Origin: Streptomyces sp. ST2-7A
GTDB taxonomy: Bacteria; Actinomycetota; Actinomycetes; Streptomycetales; Streptomycetaceae
Reading direction: 5' to 3'
Assembly (NCBI RefSeq): GCF_021390475.1
Contig: NZ_JAJUWS010000023.1
Coordinates: forward strand, 1 to 64,000
DNA length: 64,000 nt
Shown: positions 9,559 to 18,564 of the stretch, piece after piece
How the letters are laid out: every line of letters begins with the position of its first letter
Numbering within the stretch: the first letter of the stretch is position 1
Program-made: the position numbers and the translations under genes
The notes under the pieces: generated by a model
Told to the model about the DNA's origin: nothing
Database searches by the model: none
Seen by the model: only the letters and a program-made list of their open reading frames with translations

Positions 9559-10506
9559 TCAGATCCCGACCTTCCGGTAACGGCGCGACAGGAGCAGCAC
9601 GCACAGGGCGGAGACACCGAGCGCGACCAGCAGGAAGACCAGGCCGACGGCGGTGTCCGGCTCGGTGCCCGACGGGTAGTTGGAGGTGCCGCCCAGGAGC
9701 GCCGCCTGGAGGCCGTCCAGCAGGGTGCCCGGCGAGAGCAGGCCGAGCCAGGTGACGGCGGTCGTGCCGCCCTGGTCGTGGAGCACCCACTGCACGCTGA
9801 CCACCGCGAAGTAGGGGATGGTCAGCACGGCGATGACGGCGGCGACGCCGAAGCCGCGGCGGGGGGTGAAGGAGGCGATGAGCAGCGCGATGCAGGCGTG
9901 CAGGATCGCGAAGATCACCGCCAGTGCCAGGCCCTGGCCGTACATGCGGGTCTGGTCGGCGAAGTCGAGTTCGCCGAGCAACGCGCCGATCCACATGATG
10001 GTCAACGGGATCGCGGTGAAGAGGAAGAGCGCGGCGGTCAGCGCGCCGAGCTTGGCCAGCACGTAGTCGACGCGCTCGATGGGGCGCGAGAAGTACAGCG
10101 GGGTGGTGTGGTGGCGCAGGTCCAGGGAGACCATCTGCGGCGCCGCCAGCGCGATGTACAGCGCGACGAGCTGCGCCATGTACAGCGGGTACTCGCTGTA
10201 ACGGATCGGGAGTTCGTCCAGGCCGACGGTGAGGGCGACCGCGACGAAGATGACCGCGGGGAAGCAGACGATCCCGAAGAGGATGAACGGCATGATCTTG
10301 GAACGGGCCGAGCGGCCCAGTCCGTAGGCGCCGCGCAGGGAGTGCTCGAAGAGGGCGCGGCGGCCGGCGGAGCGGCCCAGGCGTTCGCCGGAGTAGCCGC
10401 GGTAGCCGATGTCGTGGATGCGGGCGTCGCCGCGTCCGCCGTCACCCGGTGCGTCGGCGGTGGCGGTCGGGGCTCCGGAGGGCGTGCCGGGGGTCTCAGC
10501 GGACAT
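9559..10506 (-). CDS. ABC-2 type transporter permease
   Basis: Membrane subunit of 315 residues. A cytoplasmic N-terminus of about 60 residues contains HDIGYRGYSGERLGR, a motif seen at the start of many actinobacterial ABC-2 permeases. About six membrane segments follow. The start overlaps the end of the upstream ATPase gene by 11 bases, so translation is probably coupled. Partner ATPase is most likely the product at 10496-11602. Substrate unknown. Confidence 0.88.
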   Translation of the reverse strand: MSAETPGTPSGAPTATADAPGDGGRGDARIHDIGYRGYSGERLGRSAGRRALFEHSLRGAYGLGRSARSKIMPFILFGIVCFPAVIFVAVALTVGLDELPIRYSEYPLYMAQLVALYIALAAPQMVSLDLRHHTTPLYFSRPIERVDYVLAKLGALTAALFLFTAIPLTIMWIGALLGELDFADQTRMYGQGLALAVIFAILHACIALLIASFTPRRGFGVAAVIAVLTIPYFAVVSVQWVLHDQGGTTAVTWLGLLSPGTLLDGLQAALLGGTSNYPSGTEPDTAVGLVFLLVALGVSALCVLLLSRRYRKVGI

Positions 10507-11602
10507 CGGCGGTGGCTCCCTTCCGCTCGTCGGGGGCGGCCTGCGTCGAGGGCCGTTGTTGGAAGACCTCGGCGATGCGGTGGCGGCGCTGTTCCATGCG
10601 GACCAGGCCCAGGCCGAGGTCGGCGACGGTGTCGCGGACGAGGTCGTGGGTGTCCCGGGTCCCGTCGGCCGAGGTGGCCGGGGCGACCGGGGCGGTGTCC
10701 GGTGTGACGCGCGGGTCGGCCGGGTCTCCCGAGGGGGAGGACGCGGACGCGCGCGGGTCGGTCGGCGGGTTCACCGGCTTCGGGGCGGTCGGCTCGGCCA
10801 GTTCGACCAGCAGCCGTCGGCCGGGCTCCTCGACGACGGCCAGTCCGGCGGCGGTCAGGGCCTCGCGCAGCGCCGCCGCGCCGTTGGGGTGGGCGTCGGT
10901 GTCGGTGACCTCGACGGCCAGCGAGCCGATGGTGGCGGTGAAGCCGGTGGTGGCCTGCGAACTCAGCAGCTTCCCGCCGTCGATGACGACGATGTGGTCA
11001 CAGGTCCGTTCCAACTCCCCGAGCAGGTGGGAGGTGACGAGCACCGAGATCCCGAAGTCGGTGTGGATCCGGCGGATCAACCCGAGCATCTCGTCGCGGC
11101 CGGCCGGGTCCAGGCCGTTGGTCGGCTCGTCCAGCAGCACCAGTTCGGGGTCGTGCACCAGCGCCTGGGCGAGCTTGACCCGCTGCTTCATGCCGGTGGA
11201 GTAGCCGCCCATCGACCGGTAGCGCTCCTCGTAGAGCCCCACGTGCCGGAGGGTGTCGGCGGTCCGCTCCCGGGCGGCGGTGCGCGGCAGGCCGGACATC
11301 CGGGCCATGTGCACCACGAACTCGGTGGCCGAGACGTCCGGTGGCAGGCAGTCGTGTTCGGGCATGTAGCCGACACGTTCGCGGATGGCGGAGCCGTCGC
11401 GCGCGCTGTCGCGGCCGAGCACCCGGGTGCTGCCCTCGGAGGCCGGGGCCAACCCCAGCAGGATCTTGATCAGGGTGGATTTACCGGCGCCGTTGGCGCC
11501 CACCAGACCGGTGACCCCCGGCCCGATGTCCACGGTCAGCCGGTCCAGCGCGGTAACCCCGGGGTACCGCTTGCTGAGGCTGTGGGTCTCGATGACTGTC
11601 AC
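10496..11602 (-). CDS. ABC transporter ATP-binding protein, first gene of operon
   Basis: Nucleotide-binding subunit of 368 residues. Walker A GANGAGKST is near residue 39, signature GGYSTGMKQRV, Walker B LVLLDEPT, and an H-loop in VTSHLL. The C-terminal 120 residues are a variable domain ending in a Pro/Thr/Ser-rich stretch. The GTG at 11602 begins VTVIETHSLSKRYPG, a standard ABC start; upstream extension gives only low-complexity sequence. It leads the operon 11602-7859 with two ATPase-permease pairs. Confidence 0.91.
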   Translation of the reverse strand: MTVIETHSLSKRYPGVTALDRLTVDIGPGVTGLVGANGAGKSTLIKILLGLAPASEGSTRVLGRDSARDGSAIRERVGYMPEHDCLPPDVSATEFVVHMARMSGLPRTAARERTADTLRHVGLYEERYRSMGGYSTGMKQRVKLAQALVHDPELVLLDEPTNGLDPAGRDEMLGLIRRIHTDFGISVLVTSHLLGELERTCDHIVVIDGGKLLSSQATTGFTATIGSLAVEVTDTDAHPNGAAALREALTAAGLAVVEEPGRRLLVELAEPTAPKPVNPPTDPRASASSPSGDPADPRVTPDTAPVAPATSADGTRDTHDLVRDTVADLGLGLVRMEQRRHRIAEVFQQRPSTQAAPDERKGATADVR

Positions 11603-12292
11603 AGGCCCGACGGTAGACCCCCGGGGCCCCCGGAGTCGTCCCCCCGTGGGGGCACCCGCCGGGGGGAGCGGGTCGGTCCGCAGGGGGACCCGGGGTCCGC
11701 CGCCGGTCGGCCGCCGGGGCGGAACGCCCCCGGCTTCCCCCGGGGGTGGAACCGGGGAAACCCCGGGGTCGCGCGGTGGAACCGCCGGCACGGCCGGCCG
11801 GGATCGCCGCAACGGCCGGGTCGGGCAACGGGATCGCCGGCCGGGGCGGCGGACCCGACGCCCCGGTGGCCCCGGCGTGGTTCCGCTCCCCGGAGGTCGG
11901 GCCGGCGCGTCCGGGCCGGGGCCCGGCGACCCGCGATCCGCGATCCGCGATCCGCGATCCGGGGACGCACACCCGCCGAACAGCCACACCGGGCAACGAA
12001 GTGCTCGGGCCCGGAACCGACGAACCCGACACCCCGGATCCGGACCGGGGAACCGGCGACTTCCCAGCCGGGGCACTCGCCGGGCCGAACCGTCGCACCG
12101 GACGACGAGGGGGTCGGCTCCCGGTCGGCGAACCCGACGGCCCGGATCCGGAAAGCGGGGAACGTGAACCGAGGGGCCGAAGACCTCCCGCCCGGCCCCG
12201 GCGCGGGACCGACTCGGCGGGACCGGGCCGGGGGCCGACAGCCCACGCGCCGGGGGCACGCGCCGGGGCCGAACCGTCGCACCGGACGACGA
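11603..12292. repeat. GC-rich intergenic region with tandem and dispersed short repeats
   Basis: No convincing gene. It contains four perfect tandem copies of the 7-mer CCGCGAT (11931-11958). A perfect 30-bp direct repeat beginning GGCCGAACCGTCGC lies at 12083-12112 and 12267-12296. An imperfect pair built on CGAACCCGAC..CCGGATCCGGA lies near 12020 and 12129. The promoter of the ABC operon should lie at the left end. Long frames through here are low-complexity Pro/Arg/Gly. Confidence 0.75.
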
Positions 12293-12318
12293 GGGGCCGG
12301 GCCCGGCCCCGGGCCGGG
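12293..12318. terminator. GC palindrome downstream of the LLM oxidoreductase gene
   Basis: An 18-bp perfect palindrome, GGGGCCGGGCCCGGCCCC (12293-12310), overlaps a second self-complementary run ending at 12318, directly after the stop of the gene at 12320. A hairpin terminator for the minus strand is the simplest reading. Confidence 0.6.
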
Positions 12319-12319
12319 C

Positions 12320-13270
12320 TCAGCGGGTGAGCTGGGCCGGCCCCTCGGAGGCGATGCGCTCGAAGACCTCCTGGTCGGCCTCGAACGGCGAGTCGGGGAT
12401 CGGCCAGTGCAGCGCCAGCTCGGTGAAACCGAGTTCGGCGGCCCGACCGGTGAAGTCGACGAAGGCGTCGAGGGAGCGCAGCGGCCGGTGCGGGGTGAAG
12501 CCGGTCAGCAGGATCCGTCCCAGCGCGGCGGGCTCCCGACCGGCCTCCTCGCAGATGGCCTCCAGCCGCTCGACCTGACGGGCCAGATCGCGCCAACCCT
12601 GCTCCTCGCCCGCCGTCGGGTCGCCGGCCGGATCACCGATGGTGACCCATGCCTGGCCGTGGCGGGCCGCCAGCCGCATACCGCGCGGCCCCCCGGCGGC
12701 GACGGCGAAGGGCAGTCGGGGCCGCTGGACGCAGCCGGGGATGTTCCGCACCTCGTGGGCGGAGTAGAAGTCGCCCCGGTAGGAGACACCGGTCGGACCG
12801 CCCTCGCTCAGCAGCCGGTCCAGCAGGGGGACGAACTCCGTGAAGCGGTCGGCACGTTCACGCGGGGTCCAGGCGTCGTGCCCCAGGGCGGTGGCGTCGA
12901 AGCCGGAGCCGCCGGCACCGATGCCGAGGGTGACACGACCGCCGGAGACGTCGTCCAGGGTGATGAGTTCCTTCGCGAGGGTGACCGGGTGACGGAAGTT
13001 GGGCGAGGTCACCAGGGTGCCCAGGCGCATCCGATCGGTCACCGTGGCGGCGGCGGTGAGGGTGGGCAGGGCTCCGAACCACGGGCCGTCGCGGAAGGAG
13101 CGCCAGCTCAGGTGGTCGTAGGTGTAGGCGGTGTGGAAGCCCAATTCCTCCGCGCGCCGCCAGGTGTCCCGGCCGCCGTCGGCCCAGCGCCGCACCGGCA
13201 GGATCACGGTGGACAGGCGGGGGATGCCGGGGGTCGACGGGAGCGGGGCGTAGCAGTCGGAATCAGCCAT
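12320..13270 (-). CDS. LLM-class (F420-dependent type) flavin oxidoreductase
   Basis: Luciferase-like monooxygenase fold, about 316 residues; such proteins usually use F420 or FMN. Family features include the N-terminal AEELGFHTAYTYDHLSW, the TLVTSPNFRHPVTLAKELITLDDVSGGR segment (split here by its PV and LD turns) and GIGAGGSGFDATALG around residues 85-135. The ATG at 13270 starts MADSDCYAPLPS; an in-frame upstream start at 13339 would add 23 basic residues and cannot be excluded. The gene stands alone between two gaps. Substrate unknown. Confidence 0.85.
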   Translation of the reverse strand: MADSDCYAPLPSTPGIPRLSTVILPVRRWADGGRDTWRRAEELGFHTAYTYDHLSWRSFRDGPWFGALPTLTAAATVTDRMRLGTLVTSPNFRHPVTLAKELITLDDVSGGRVTLGIGAGGSGFDATALGHDAWTPRERADRFTEFVPLLDRLLSEGGPTGVSYRGDFYSAHEVRNIPGCVQRPRLPFAVAAGGPRGMRLAARHGQAWVTIGDPAGDPTAGEEQGWRDLARQVERLEAICEEAGREPAALGRILLTGFTPHRPLRSLDAFVDFTGRAAELGFTELALHWPIPDSPFEADQEVFERIASEGPAQLTR

Positions 13271-13398
13271 GGGGGGCAGCCTAGGCCCTCCGGCCGGCCG
13301 GGGGACGCCGATCGGCCATGGCGCAAAGCGGCGCACCACGGCTCACCCGGGCTCACACCCGCACACATGTGCCGGCATATGCGCGATGATGTACCGCT

Positions 13399-14304
13399 GT
13401 GACCTCTCCCTCCTGCCTCTCCGCCTCCGCCCTTTCCGACCGCATTCGTCCGAAGATGATCGCCACGGATCTGGACGGCACACTTCTTCGTCGTGACAAG
13501 ACCGTCTCCGACCGAACCAGGGCAGCCCTGGCCGCCGCCGACGCCGCGGGCATCGAGGTGGTCTTCGCCACCGGCCGCCCCCTGCGGTGGTTGCGGGTGG
13601 TGGAGGGCGTGCCCGGGGCGTCCACGGCGGTGTGCGCCAACGGCGCCGTGGTGGCGGACCTGCGCCCCGACGGACATCGCGTGACCCGACTGCGCCCCCT
13701 GGACACCACCGCCGCGCTGCGCGTCGTCGCCGCGCTGCGCGCCGTGGCACCGGGCACCTCCTTCGCCCTGGAGAGCACCGAGGGCATGTGTTACGACCCC
13801 GATTACCCGCCGCTCTTCCCCGACCCGGGCGCGGCCGTCGGCCCCATGGAGGACCTGCTGAGCGGGGCGATCGGCCCGGCCGCCGCACGGGACACCGGAC
13901 CCGGTGGGCCGCCCACCGTGGTCAAACTCCTCGCCCACCACTCCGAGCTGGAGCCCGACCGCTTTCTCGACCTGGGGCGCGGGGCCGCCGCCGGGGACGC
14001 CGATGTGACCCGTTCCAGCCCCACGGCCCTGCTGGAGATCAGCGGCGCCGGGGTCACCAAGGCCAGCACGCTGGCCGCCCACTGCGCGCACCGCGACATC
14101 TCCCCCACCGAGGTGGTGGCCTTCGGGGACATGCCCAACGACCTGGAGCTGCTCTCCTGGGCCGGCGCCGGGTTCGCCATGGCCAACGCCCACCCCGACG
14201 TGCTCGCCGCCACGCCGTGGCACACGGCGGACCACGAGGAGGACGGGGTGGCGATGATCATCGAGCGACTGCTGGAGCTCCCGGCCCCGCCGCCCGGCCC
14301 CTGA
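13399..14304 (+). CDS. HAD-superfamily Cof-type phosphatase
   Basis: A 301-residue HAD IIB phosphatase related to, but distinct from, the protein at 6932. The nucleophile motif is DLDGTLL near residue 24, FATGRP near residue 55, a conserved Lys in TKASTLAAH, and the metal site GDMPNDLELL near residue 250. The start is GTG at 13399; ATG at 13456 is too close to the catalytic Asp to be preferred. Substrate unknown. Confidence 0.9.
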   Translation: MTSPSCLSASALSDRIRPKMIATDLDGTLLRRDKTVSDRTRAALAAADAAGIEVVFATGRPLRWLRVVEGVPGASTAVCANGAVVADLRPDGHRVTRLRPLDTTAALRVVAALRAVAPGTSFALESTEGMCYDPDYPPLFPDPGAAVGPMEDLLSGAIGPAAARDTGPGGPPTVVKLLAHHSELEPDRFLDLGRGAAAGDADVTRSSPTALLEISGAGVTKASTLAAHCAHRDISPTEVVAFGDMPNDLELLSWAGAGFAMANAHPDVLAATPWHTADHEEDGVAMIIERLLELPAPPPGP

Positions 14305-14628
14305 ACCGCCGCCCGGCCCGGTTACCGCTGTCGGCGACGACCCGGCGGACGAGCGGCGCGCACCTCCGGGCGACGGGGACGGTGCTCCCGACCCGGGTCG
14401 CTCCCGCGAGCCAATATCTCGAAGTCCGGCTCGGCGGTGATATTCGGTGGCTTTCCCGGGCCTTCTGGCCGTGCGGCTCATCGCACGCCTTCTCCATGGG
14501 TGACTGCGCGAGTGCGCGGCAGATGAAGGCAGCTGGAGGTTCTGTGCGGCACAAGTCCGCCGCTCATGCCTCATGTTGACGGCAGAGGCACCTGAACAGG
14601 TGATTCGGTACCACTGCCGTATCGAAGC
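14305..14628. other. Intergenic region, possible gene relic
   Basis: About 320 bases with lower G+C than its surroundings and no intact gene. On the minus strand (about 14554 to 14305) a reading frame contains VPVARRCAPLVRRVVADSG. This loosely resembles the N-terminal helix of the small HATPase anti-sigma-like proteins that often sit beside DUF397 genes. The match is by eye and weak. Confidence 0.3.
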
Positions 14629-14922
14629 TCACCCAAATGAGTGACTCTGTGCGGTTGCGTGAGTCCCGCATCCGGGCCCCGGGTAGCGGGGAGAGGGGAT
14701 GCCGACGGCGCGAGGCCGGATGGCTCGGTCCGTGACGGCCGCGATGAAGGTGTTCCAGGCCGGGGCGGAGAGGTTCAGGCCGGGGACGGCGGTGTCCTTG
14801 GAGTCTCGGACGGCGAGGCCGCCGGGGATGGGGGCGACCTCCACGCAAGCTTCACCGCCGTTGCTGTAGGAGGACTTGCGCCAGTCGGTGGGCGCCGGGG
14901 CGGTGATGTGGTGAGGGGTCAC
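14629..14922 (-). CDS. DUF397 domain protein
   Basis: Small protein (97 residues) of the DUF397 family, usually paired with an XRE/DUF5753 regulator in Streptomyces. The signature WRKSSYSNGGEACVEVA is at residues 14-30, then AVRDSKD, then a Trp-x-x-Phe near residue 58. After the domain there is an unusual tail of about 35 residues ending in a His/Ser-rich stretch; typical members end sooner, so the original stop may have been lost. The GTG start overlaps the upstream remnant's stop (GTGA). Confidence 0.82.
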   Translation of the reverse strand: MTPHHITAPAPTDWRKSSYSNGGEACVEVAPIPGGLAVRDSKDTAVPGLNLSAPAWNTFIAAVTDRAIRPRAVGIPSPRYPGPGCGTHATAQSHSFG

Positions 14923-15140
14923 GGGATGCTTCCTTCCATGGTTTTCCCGGTGGTCTCCCGGGAGTCGTCCACCGACAGTGCGGCGGCCGGGACCCGGTCG
15001 AAGGCGGTCTCGAAGACCTTCACGTCGTCATCGGCCTCCACGAGGTATCCGTCGCGCGGATTCTCCGGGAAGACGACGGTGGGCCAGGGGCGGGAGAGTC
15101 CGACGACTTCGAACAGACCGAGCACGCCGGGGGCGTGCGG
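14919..15140 (-). pseudogene. C-terminal remnant of an XRE/DUF5753 regulator
   Basis: Only the last 70 or so residues of a DUF5753 ligand-sensing domain can be read. APGVLGLFEVV is followed by DGYLVEADDDVKVFETAFDRV and AAALSVDDSRE, the family C-terminal pattern. Upstream in the same frame the sequence becomes Pro/Arg-rich with no HTH domain and no start, so the N-terminal 200 residues are missing or frame-shifted. The stop overlaps the DUF397 start by 4 bases, the normal arrangement of the intact pair, which supports it being a decayed partner. Confidence 0.55.
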
Positions 15141-15272
15141 TGGCGAGGACCGGCGGACGGACGGGGTCCGCCCCCGGGGGACCGCGGGGCCACCTCTCCG
15201 AGGGGCGTCCCGGGCAGGGGAGCGTGAAGGTGGCCGGTGAAGGCGTGCGCCCGGGCGGAGCCCCCGGCGGGA

Positions 15273-16220
15273 TCACTCCCGGCCGGTGGGGCCACCCTCC
15301 GCCGGGCTGGTGTACCGGGGGCTGCTGAACCCCGGGTGGTCGTACCCCGGCGAGTCGTATCCGCGACCCGGCTCGCGCTCGGTCCGCCCCTCGTTGGGGC
15401 CGCCGAACCCGGGGCTGCTGTAGGACAGTCGCGGGGTGCGGCCGTCCGCGCCGCCCCGGCGGGCGGGCGGACCTCCGGGACCGGACGGGTTCGAGGGGTC
15501 GGCCGGCCCGGGGGACTCCTGCGCCGTGTCGCGCAGGAAGGGCAGCAACCCGCGCTCCATGAGTGCCTTCTCCCATGCCTCCCGGGCCCGGCCCACCTCA
15601 TCCGTTTCCGCCTCCGGCGAGCCCGATTCCACGCCGACCGCGCCGGTTTCCGAACGACCGGAACCGTGTCGACGCGCGGTGATCAACAATTCCGCCCCGG
15701 CGACCAGAATTCCGATCCCCATGAGGATGAGGAAGAACCATCCGGCGCCCCGGATGGTCGCCGCCGCGACGGGTTCCGGTTCCATCAACCGCAGTAGGTG
15801 GCCGAGGGTGAGGAAGATCGCCGCCGCGATTCCGGCCAGCACCGGGAGCAGCACCGAGATCATGGCGGCCAGGCCGGCGCCGGCCTGGCCACCGGATGCG
15901 CCGGACCCCTCTCCGCGAGAGGTGTCGCGGCCCGGGGCGCGGCGGTTCGACCCGTCGGCGGGGTTCGCCGGAGCCCCGTCCGCCGGGCGGTCGCGCTCCC
16001 GGGCGTCGAGCAGGCGCCCGTACTCCACCGCCGCCACGGCGGTGATCAGCGGGGCGGCGTCCCGCGCCGTGCGGCGCAGGTTCTCGATGTCCACGCGGGC
16101 GGGCCCACGGGCGCCGGTCGAGGAGTCGCCGGGCCCGGGGTGGGTCCGGCGGAGTGCCTCGTCCAGTAGACGTTCGAACTCGGGACGATCCTCCGACAGG
16201 AGGTGACGTGCGGTGTTCAT
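15273..16220 (-). CDS. Conserved actinobacterial membrane protein, function unknown
   Basis: A 315-residue protein. An N-terminal helical segment (residues 1-70, RPEFERLLDEALRR) is followed by a charged linker and two membrane segments near residues 118-142 and 157-180. A cytoplasmic segment with a helix (REAWEKALMERGLLPFL) comes next. A C-terminal tail has repeated Tyr-Ser/Asp-Ser-Pro-Gly units (SYSSPGFGG, YDSPGYDHPGFSSP). Similar proteins are common in Streptomyces but I do not recognise a function. ATG at 16220 is the only good start. Confidence 0.78.
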   Translation of the reverse strand: MNTARHLLSEDRPEFERLLDEALRRTHPGPGDSSTGARGPARVDIENLRRTARDAAPLITAVAAVEYGRLLDARERDRPADGAPANPADGSNRRAPGRDTSRGEGSGASGGQAGAGLAAMISVLLPVLAGIAAAIFLTLGHLLRLMEPEPVAAATIRGAGWFFLILMGIGILVAGAELLITARRHGSGRSETGAVGVESGSPEAETDEVGRAREAWEKALMERGLLPFLRDTAQESPGPADPSNPSGPGGPPARRGGADGRTPRLSYSSPGFGGPNEGRTEREPGRGYDSPGYDHPGFSSPRYTSPAEGGPTGRE

Positions 16221-16693
16221 GTGGGTTTCCCCCAGTGCTCCGTTGGGCCGGGACTGCCGACCGGGCCGCCGGGAACGGGCGGAGAGCTTGTGGGCAGGAC
16301 CGATATCGTAAAGCGGTTCGCCCTTTCCGCACAGGGAATGGCGCGATGAACTCCGTTCAACGGGCCCGCTTTCGGATATTCCCCGAACCGACGGTCCGTC
16401 CGTCCCCGGGTTCCTCCCCCCGTTCGGCGGTGTTCCGCCGCACTTCGGGCCACAACGGCCTCCGCCCGGGGGAAGTGGAGAGGAAACCGACTTCGCGGGT
16501 GAGCCCCTTGATCACCGCCGGTGGGAGAGGCCGGGCACGGGGCGAATTCCGGCCGGCCGGGAGGCTCCCGGGGACGTTCCCGAGACTTCCCCGGCTCGAC
16601 GCCGGGGAAAACCCGCCCGGACCCGCGGGGCATCCGGACGGGGGAACGATCCGCCCCGAAGGGAGCACCCGCCGACGCCGCGCGCGCCGACGC
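16221..16693. other. Intergenic region, nothing recognised
   Basis: About 470 bases; frames are low-complexity and lack codon bias. The part next to 16220 (about 16290-16340) is locally less GC-rich and should contain the promoter of the membrane-protein gene. No repeat or RNA structure stood out. Confidence 0.6.
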
Positions 16694-17734
16694 TCAGTCC
16701 TCCAGGGGGAGGCGCACGACGAGCAGTGGGCCGTCCATCGTCACGCCGCCGTCCATGGCGATGGCCAGGTCGTCCGCGTACACGTGGGGAAGGCGCGGAC
16801 GCGGCGCGGGCGCGCCGTCCACCGGGTCCGGCTCGGGCTCCTCGCCGGTGAGGTAGGGGATCGGGCTGTGCCCGTGCACGACGCGCTCCCCGCCGTAGGC
16901 CGCCAACAGCTCCCGGGCGGCCTGCGCGCCACCCTCGTCCCGGAAGGCGAACCGTCGGGTGAAGTCGCGGAACAACTCCCAGGTCTCGTCCGGGTCCTGA
17001 CGCAGCAACACCTGTTTGATCGTCTCGTTGGCGTCCTCCGGTGTGGCGCCCCGGTCGAGGTAGGCCGTGGTGTCGGAGTGCAACAGCAGGTGGCCGTCGA
17101 CCACGGCGAGGGAGTCCAGGCGGGACATCCACTGCACGTGGTGGTCGCACAGACGTTCCATGTCGGCGGCCTGGCCGCCGTTGAGCATCCAGGCGGCGCG
17201 GAAGGAGGCGGTGCCGGCTCCGGAGTCCACCGGGGTGTCGCCGAAGCGGTGCGCGCCCAGCAGCAGCACCTCGTGATTGCCCAGCAGCGCCTTGCAGTAC
17301 CCACCGGCGGCGGCGGCCTCCGCGGACAGCCGCATGACCAGGTCGATGACGCCGATGCCGTCCGGTCCCCGGTCGGTGAAGTCACCGAGGAACCACAGTC
17401 GGGCGGTGCCGCCGGACCAGGCGTCCTCCGCGTCGATCAACCCGACCTCGCGCAGCGCGGCGCGCAACCGGTCGAGGTAGCCGTGCACGTCGCCGACCAC
17501 CCACAGCGGGCCGGTGCCCTCCTCCCCGCGGGTCCCGGCGACCGGCTCCGGCGCGGCGACGGCCGGCGGCGGCCCGGCGGGATAGGGAGGGGGGGCGTCG
17601 GATGCCCCCTCCCCGGGAGGGGCGACGGGTACCGTCGGCTCGACGGACGGCGGAGCCACCGTCGCCGTCGACACCCCGGTGTCCGGGGTCGTCTCCCACC
17701 TCGTCGCGGGCTCCTGGCCGGCCCCCTGAGTCAT
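16694..17734 (-). CDS. Metallophosphoesterase (calcineurin-like / PPP-type)
   Basis: Predicted two-metal phosphoesterase of 346 residues. After a Pro/Thr-rich N-terminus of about 75 residues the motifs come in order: GDVHG at 81-85, GDFTDRGPDG near residue 120, GNHE near residue 155, and GHSPIPYLTG near residue 300. This is the PPP phosphatase / diadenosine-tetraphosphatase pattern. ATG at 17734 has GGAGGGG a few bases upstream; a GTG 12 bases earlier is the alternative. Substrate (protein, nucleotide or other) cannot be told. Confidence 0.88.
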   Translation of the reverse strand: MTQGAGQEPATRWETTPDTGVSTATVAPPSVEPTVPVAPPGEGASDAPPPYPAGPPPAVAAPEPVAGTRGEEGTGPLWVVGDVHGYLDRLRAALREVGLIDAEDAWSGGTARLWFLGDFTDRGPDGIGVIDLVMRLSAEAAAAGGYCKALLGNHEVLLLGAHRFGDTPVDSGAGTASFRAAWMLNGGQAADMERLCDHHVQWMSRLDSLAVVDGHLLLHSDTTAYLDRGATPEDANETIKQVLLRQDPDETWELFRDFTRRFAFRDEGGAQAARELLAAYGGERVVHGHSPIPYLTGEEPEPDPVDGAPAPRPRLPHVYADDLAIAMDGGVTMDGPLLVVRLPLED

Positions 17735-17746
17735 CGACCCCTCCAC

Positions 17747-18564
17747 CCGTCGCGCGCCACCTCCACCGGTTCACCGCCCGGTCGTGGCGATTCCCGATGC
17801 CGTGCGCCCCATCATAGGAATCCCGGGGCGGTTTCGTGAGTCACCGGGGCCCCCGGAAGCGGGAGCGGGAGCGGAACCCGTCCCTCCGCGATCCGATCCG
17901 TTCCGCTCCGGTCACCTCCCGATCACCGACGGACGTCCCCGACGGCCATTCGTTCCCACCGGATATCCCGTCGGCGGATCGCGTCCCCGTGCCCGTCCGG
18001 CGCCCGAACGCCACCCGTTTGCCGCCCGACCGGCGAGGGTTCCCGCGGGGCCGTTCCCCGGACCGGGTCGACCGGATGACCGATGCCGGCCCGTCCACCC
18101 CACCCGGAAGGGCCGGCCTCTCCCGGTCCGGCCCCGCGAGGGGGTGCGGGTACGCACCCGTACCCACCGGCGTACCCGCACCCGTACCCACCGTCCGCGC
18201 CGGGTCGGGATGCCCGGCTCCGGTCCCAGCCGCGGTCCCGGGAAGGCGGGAGCGCCCGGAAGAACCCCCCGGAACCTCCGGGGGAAGGAACGACGGGCCG
18301 TCCGGGCAGGGGCGCACCCGGCCGGCGCCACGCCCCGGTACCCGTGCGGCACGGAGGGTTCGGGACGCGGCCCCGCCCGGGGCCCGCGCCGTCGCCCCGG
18401 GGCGGGGCTCCGGGTGCGGAGAAGGCTTCCGGGCCGGCGTCGCGATCGGGCGCGTGTCGCCCGACGCCTGCCGGGGACCCCGTGTCGGGGCCCCCGGGGC
18501 GGGGCGCGAAGGGGTGACGGCCGGGGGATGGGCCCCGCCGACCTTTCCTCCTAAAGTGTGGAGG
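17747..18564. repeat. GC-rich intergenic region before hisC with direct repeat
   Basis: About 800 bases without a convincing gene; the frame continuous with hisC is Arg/Pro/Gly low complexity. A 17-base direct repeat, CGCACCCGTACCCACCG, occurs at 18153-18169 and 18177-18193 (24-bp period). CCTCC (18549-18553) and GGAGG (18560-18564) can pair just before the hisC start, which could hide its ribosome site. Confidence 0.55.

Noticed and set aside
18153-18193. 17-bp direct repeat considered as a CRISPR-like or attachment site
   Set aside because: Only two copies with a 7-base gap, no tRNA or integrase nearby, and it blends into GC-rich low complexity.
17836-18564. In-frame N-terminal extension of hisC of about 240 residues
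   Set aside because: It is Arg/Pro/Gly low complexity without family similarity, and the normal aminotransferase N-terminus begins at 18565 next to GGAGG.
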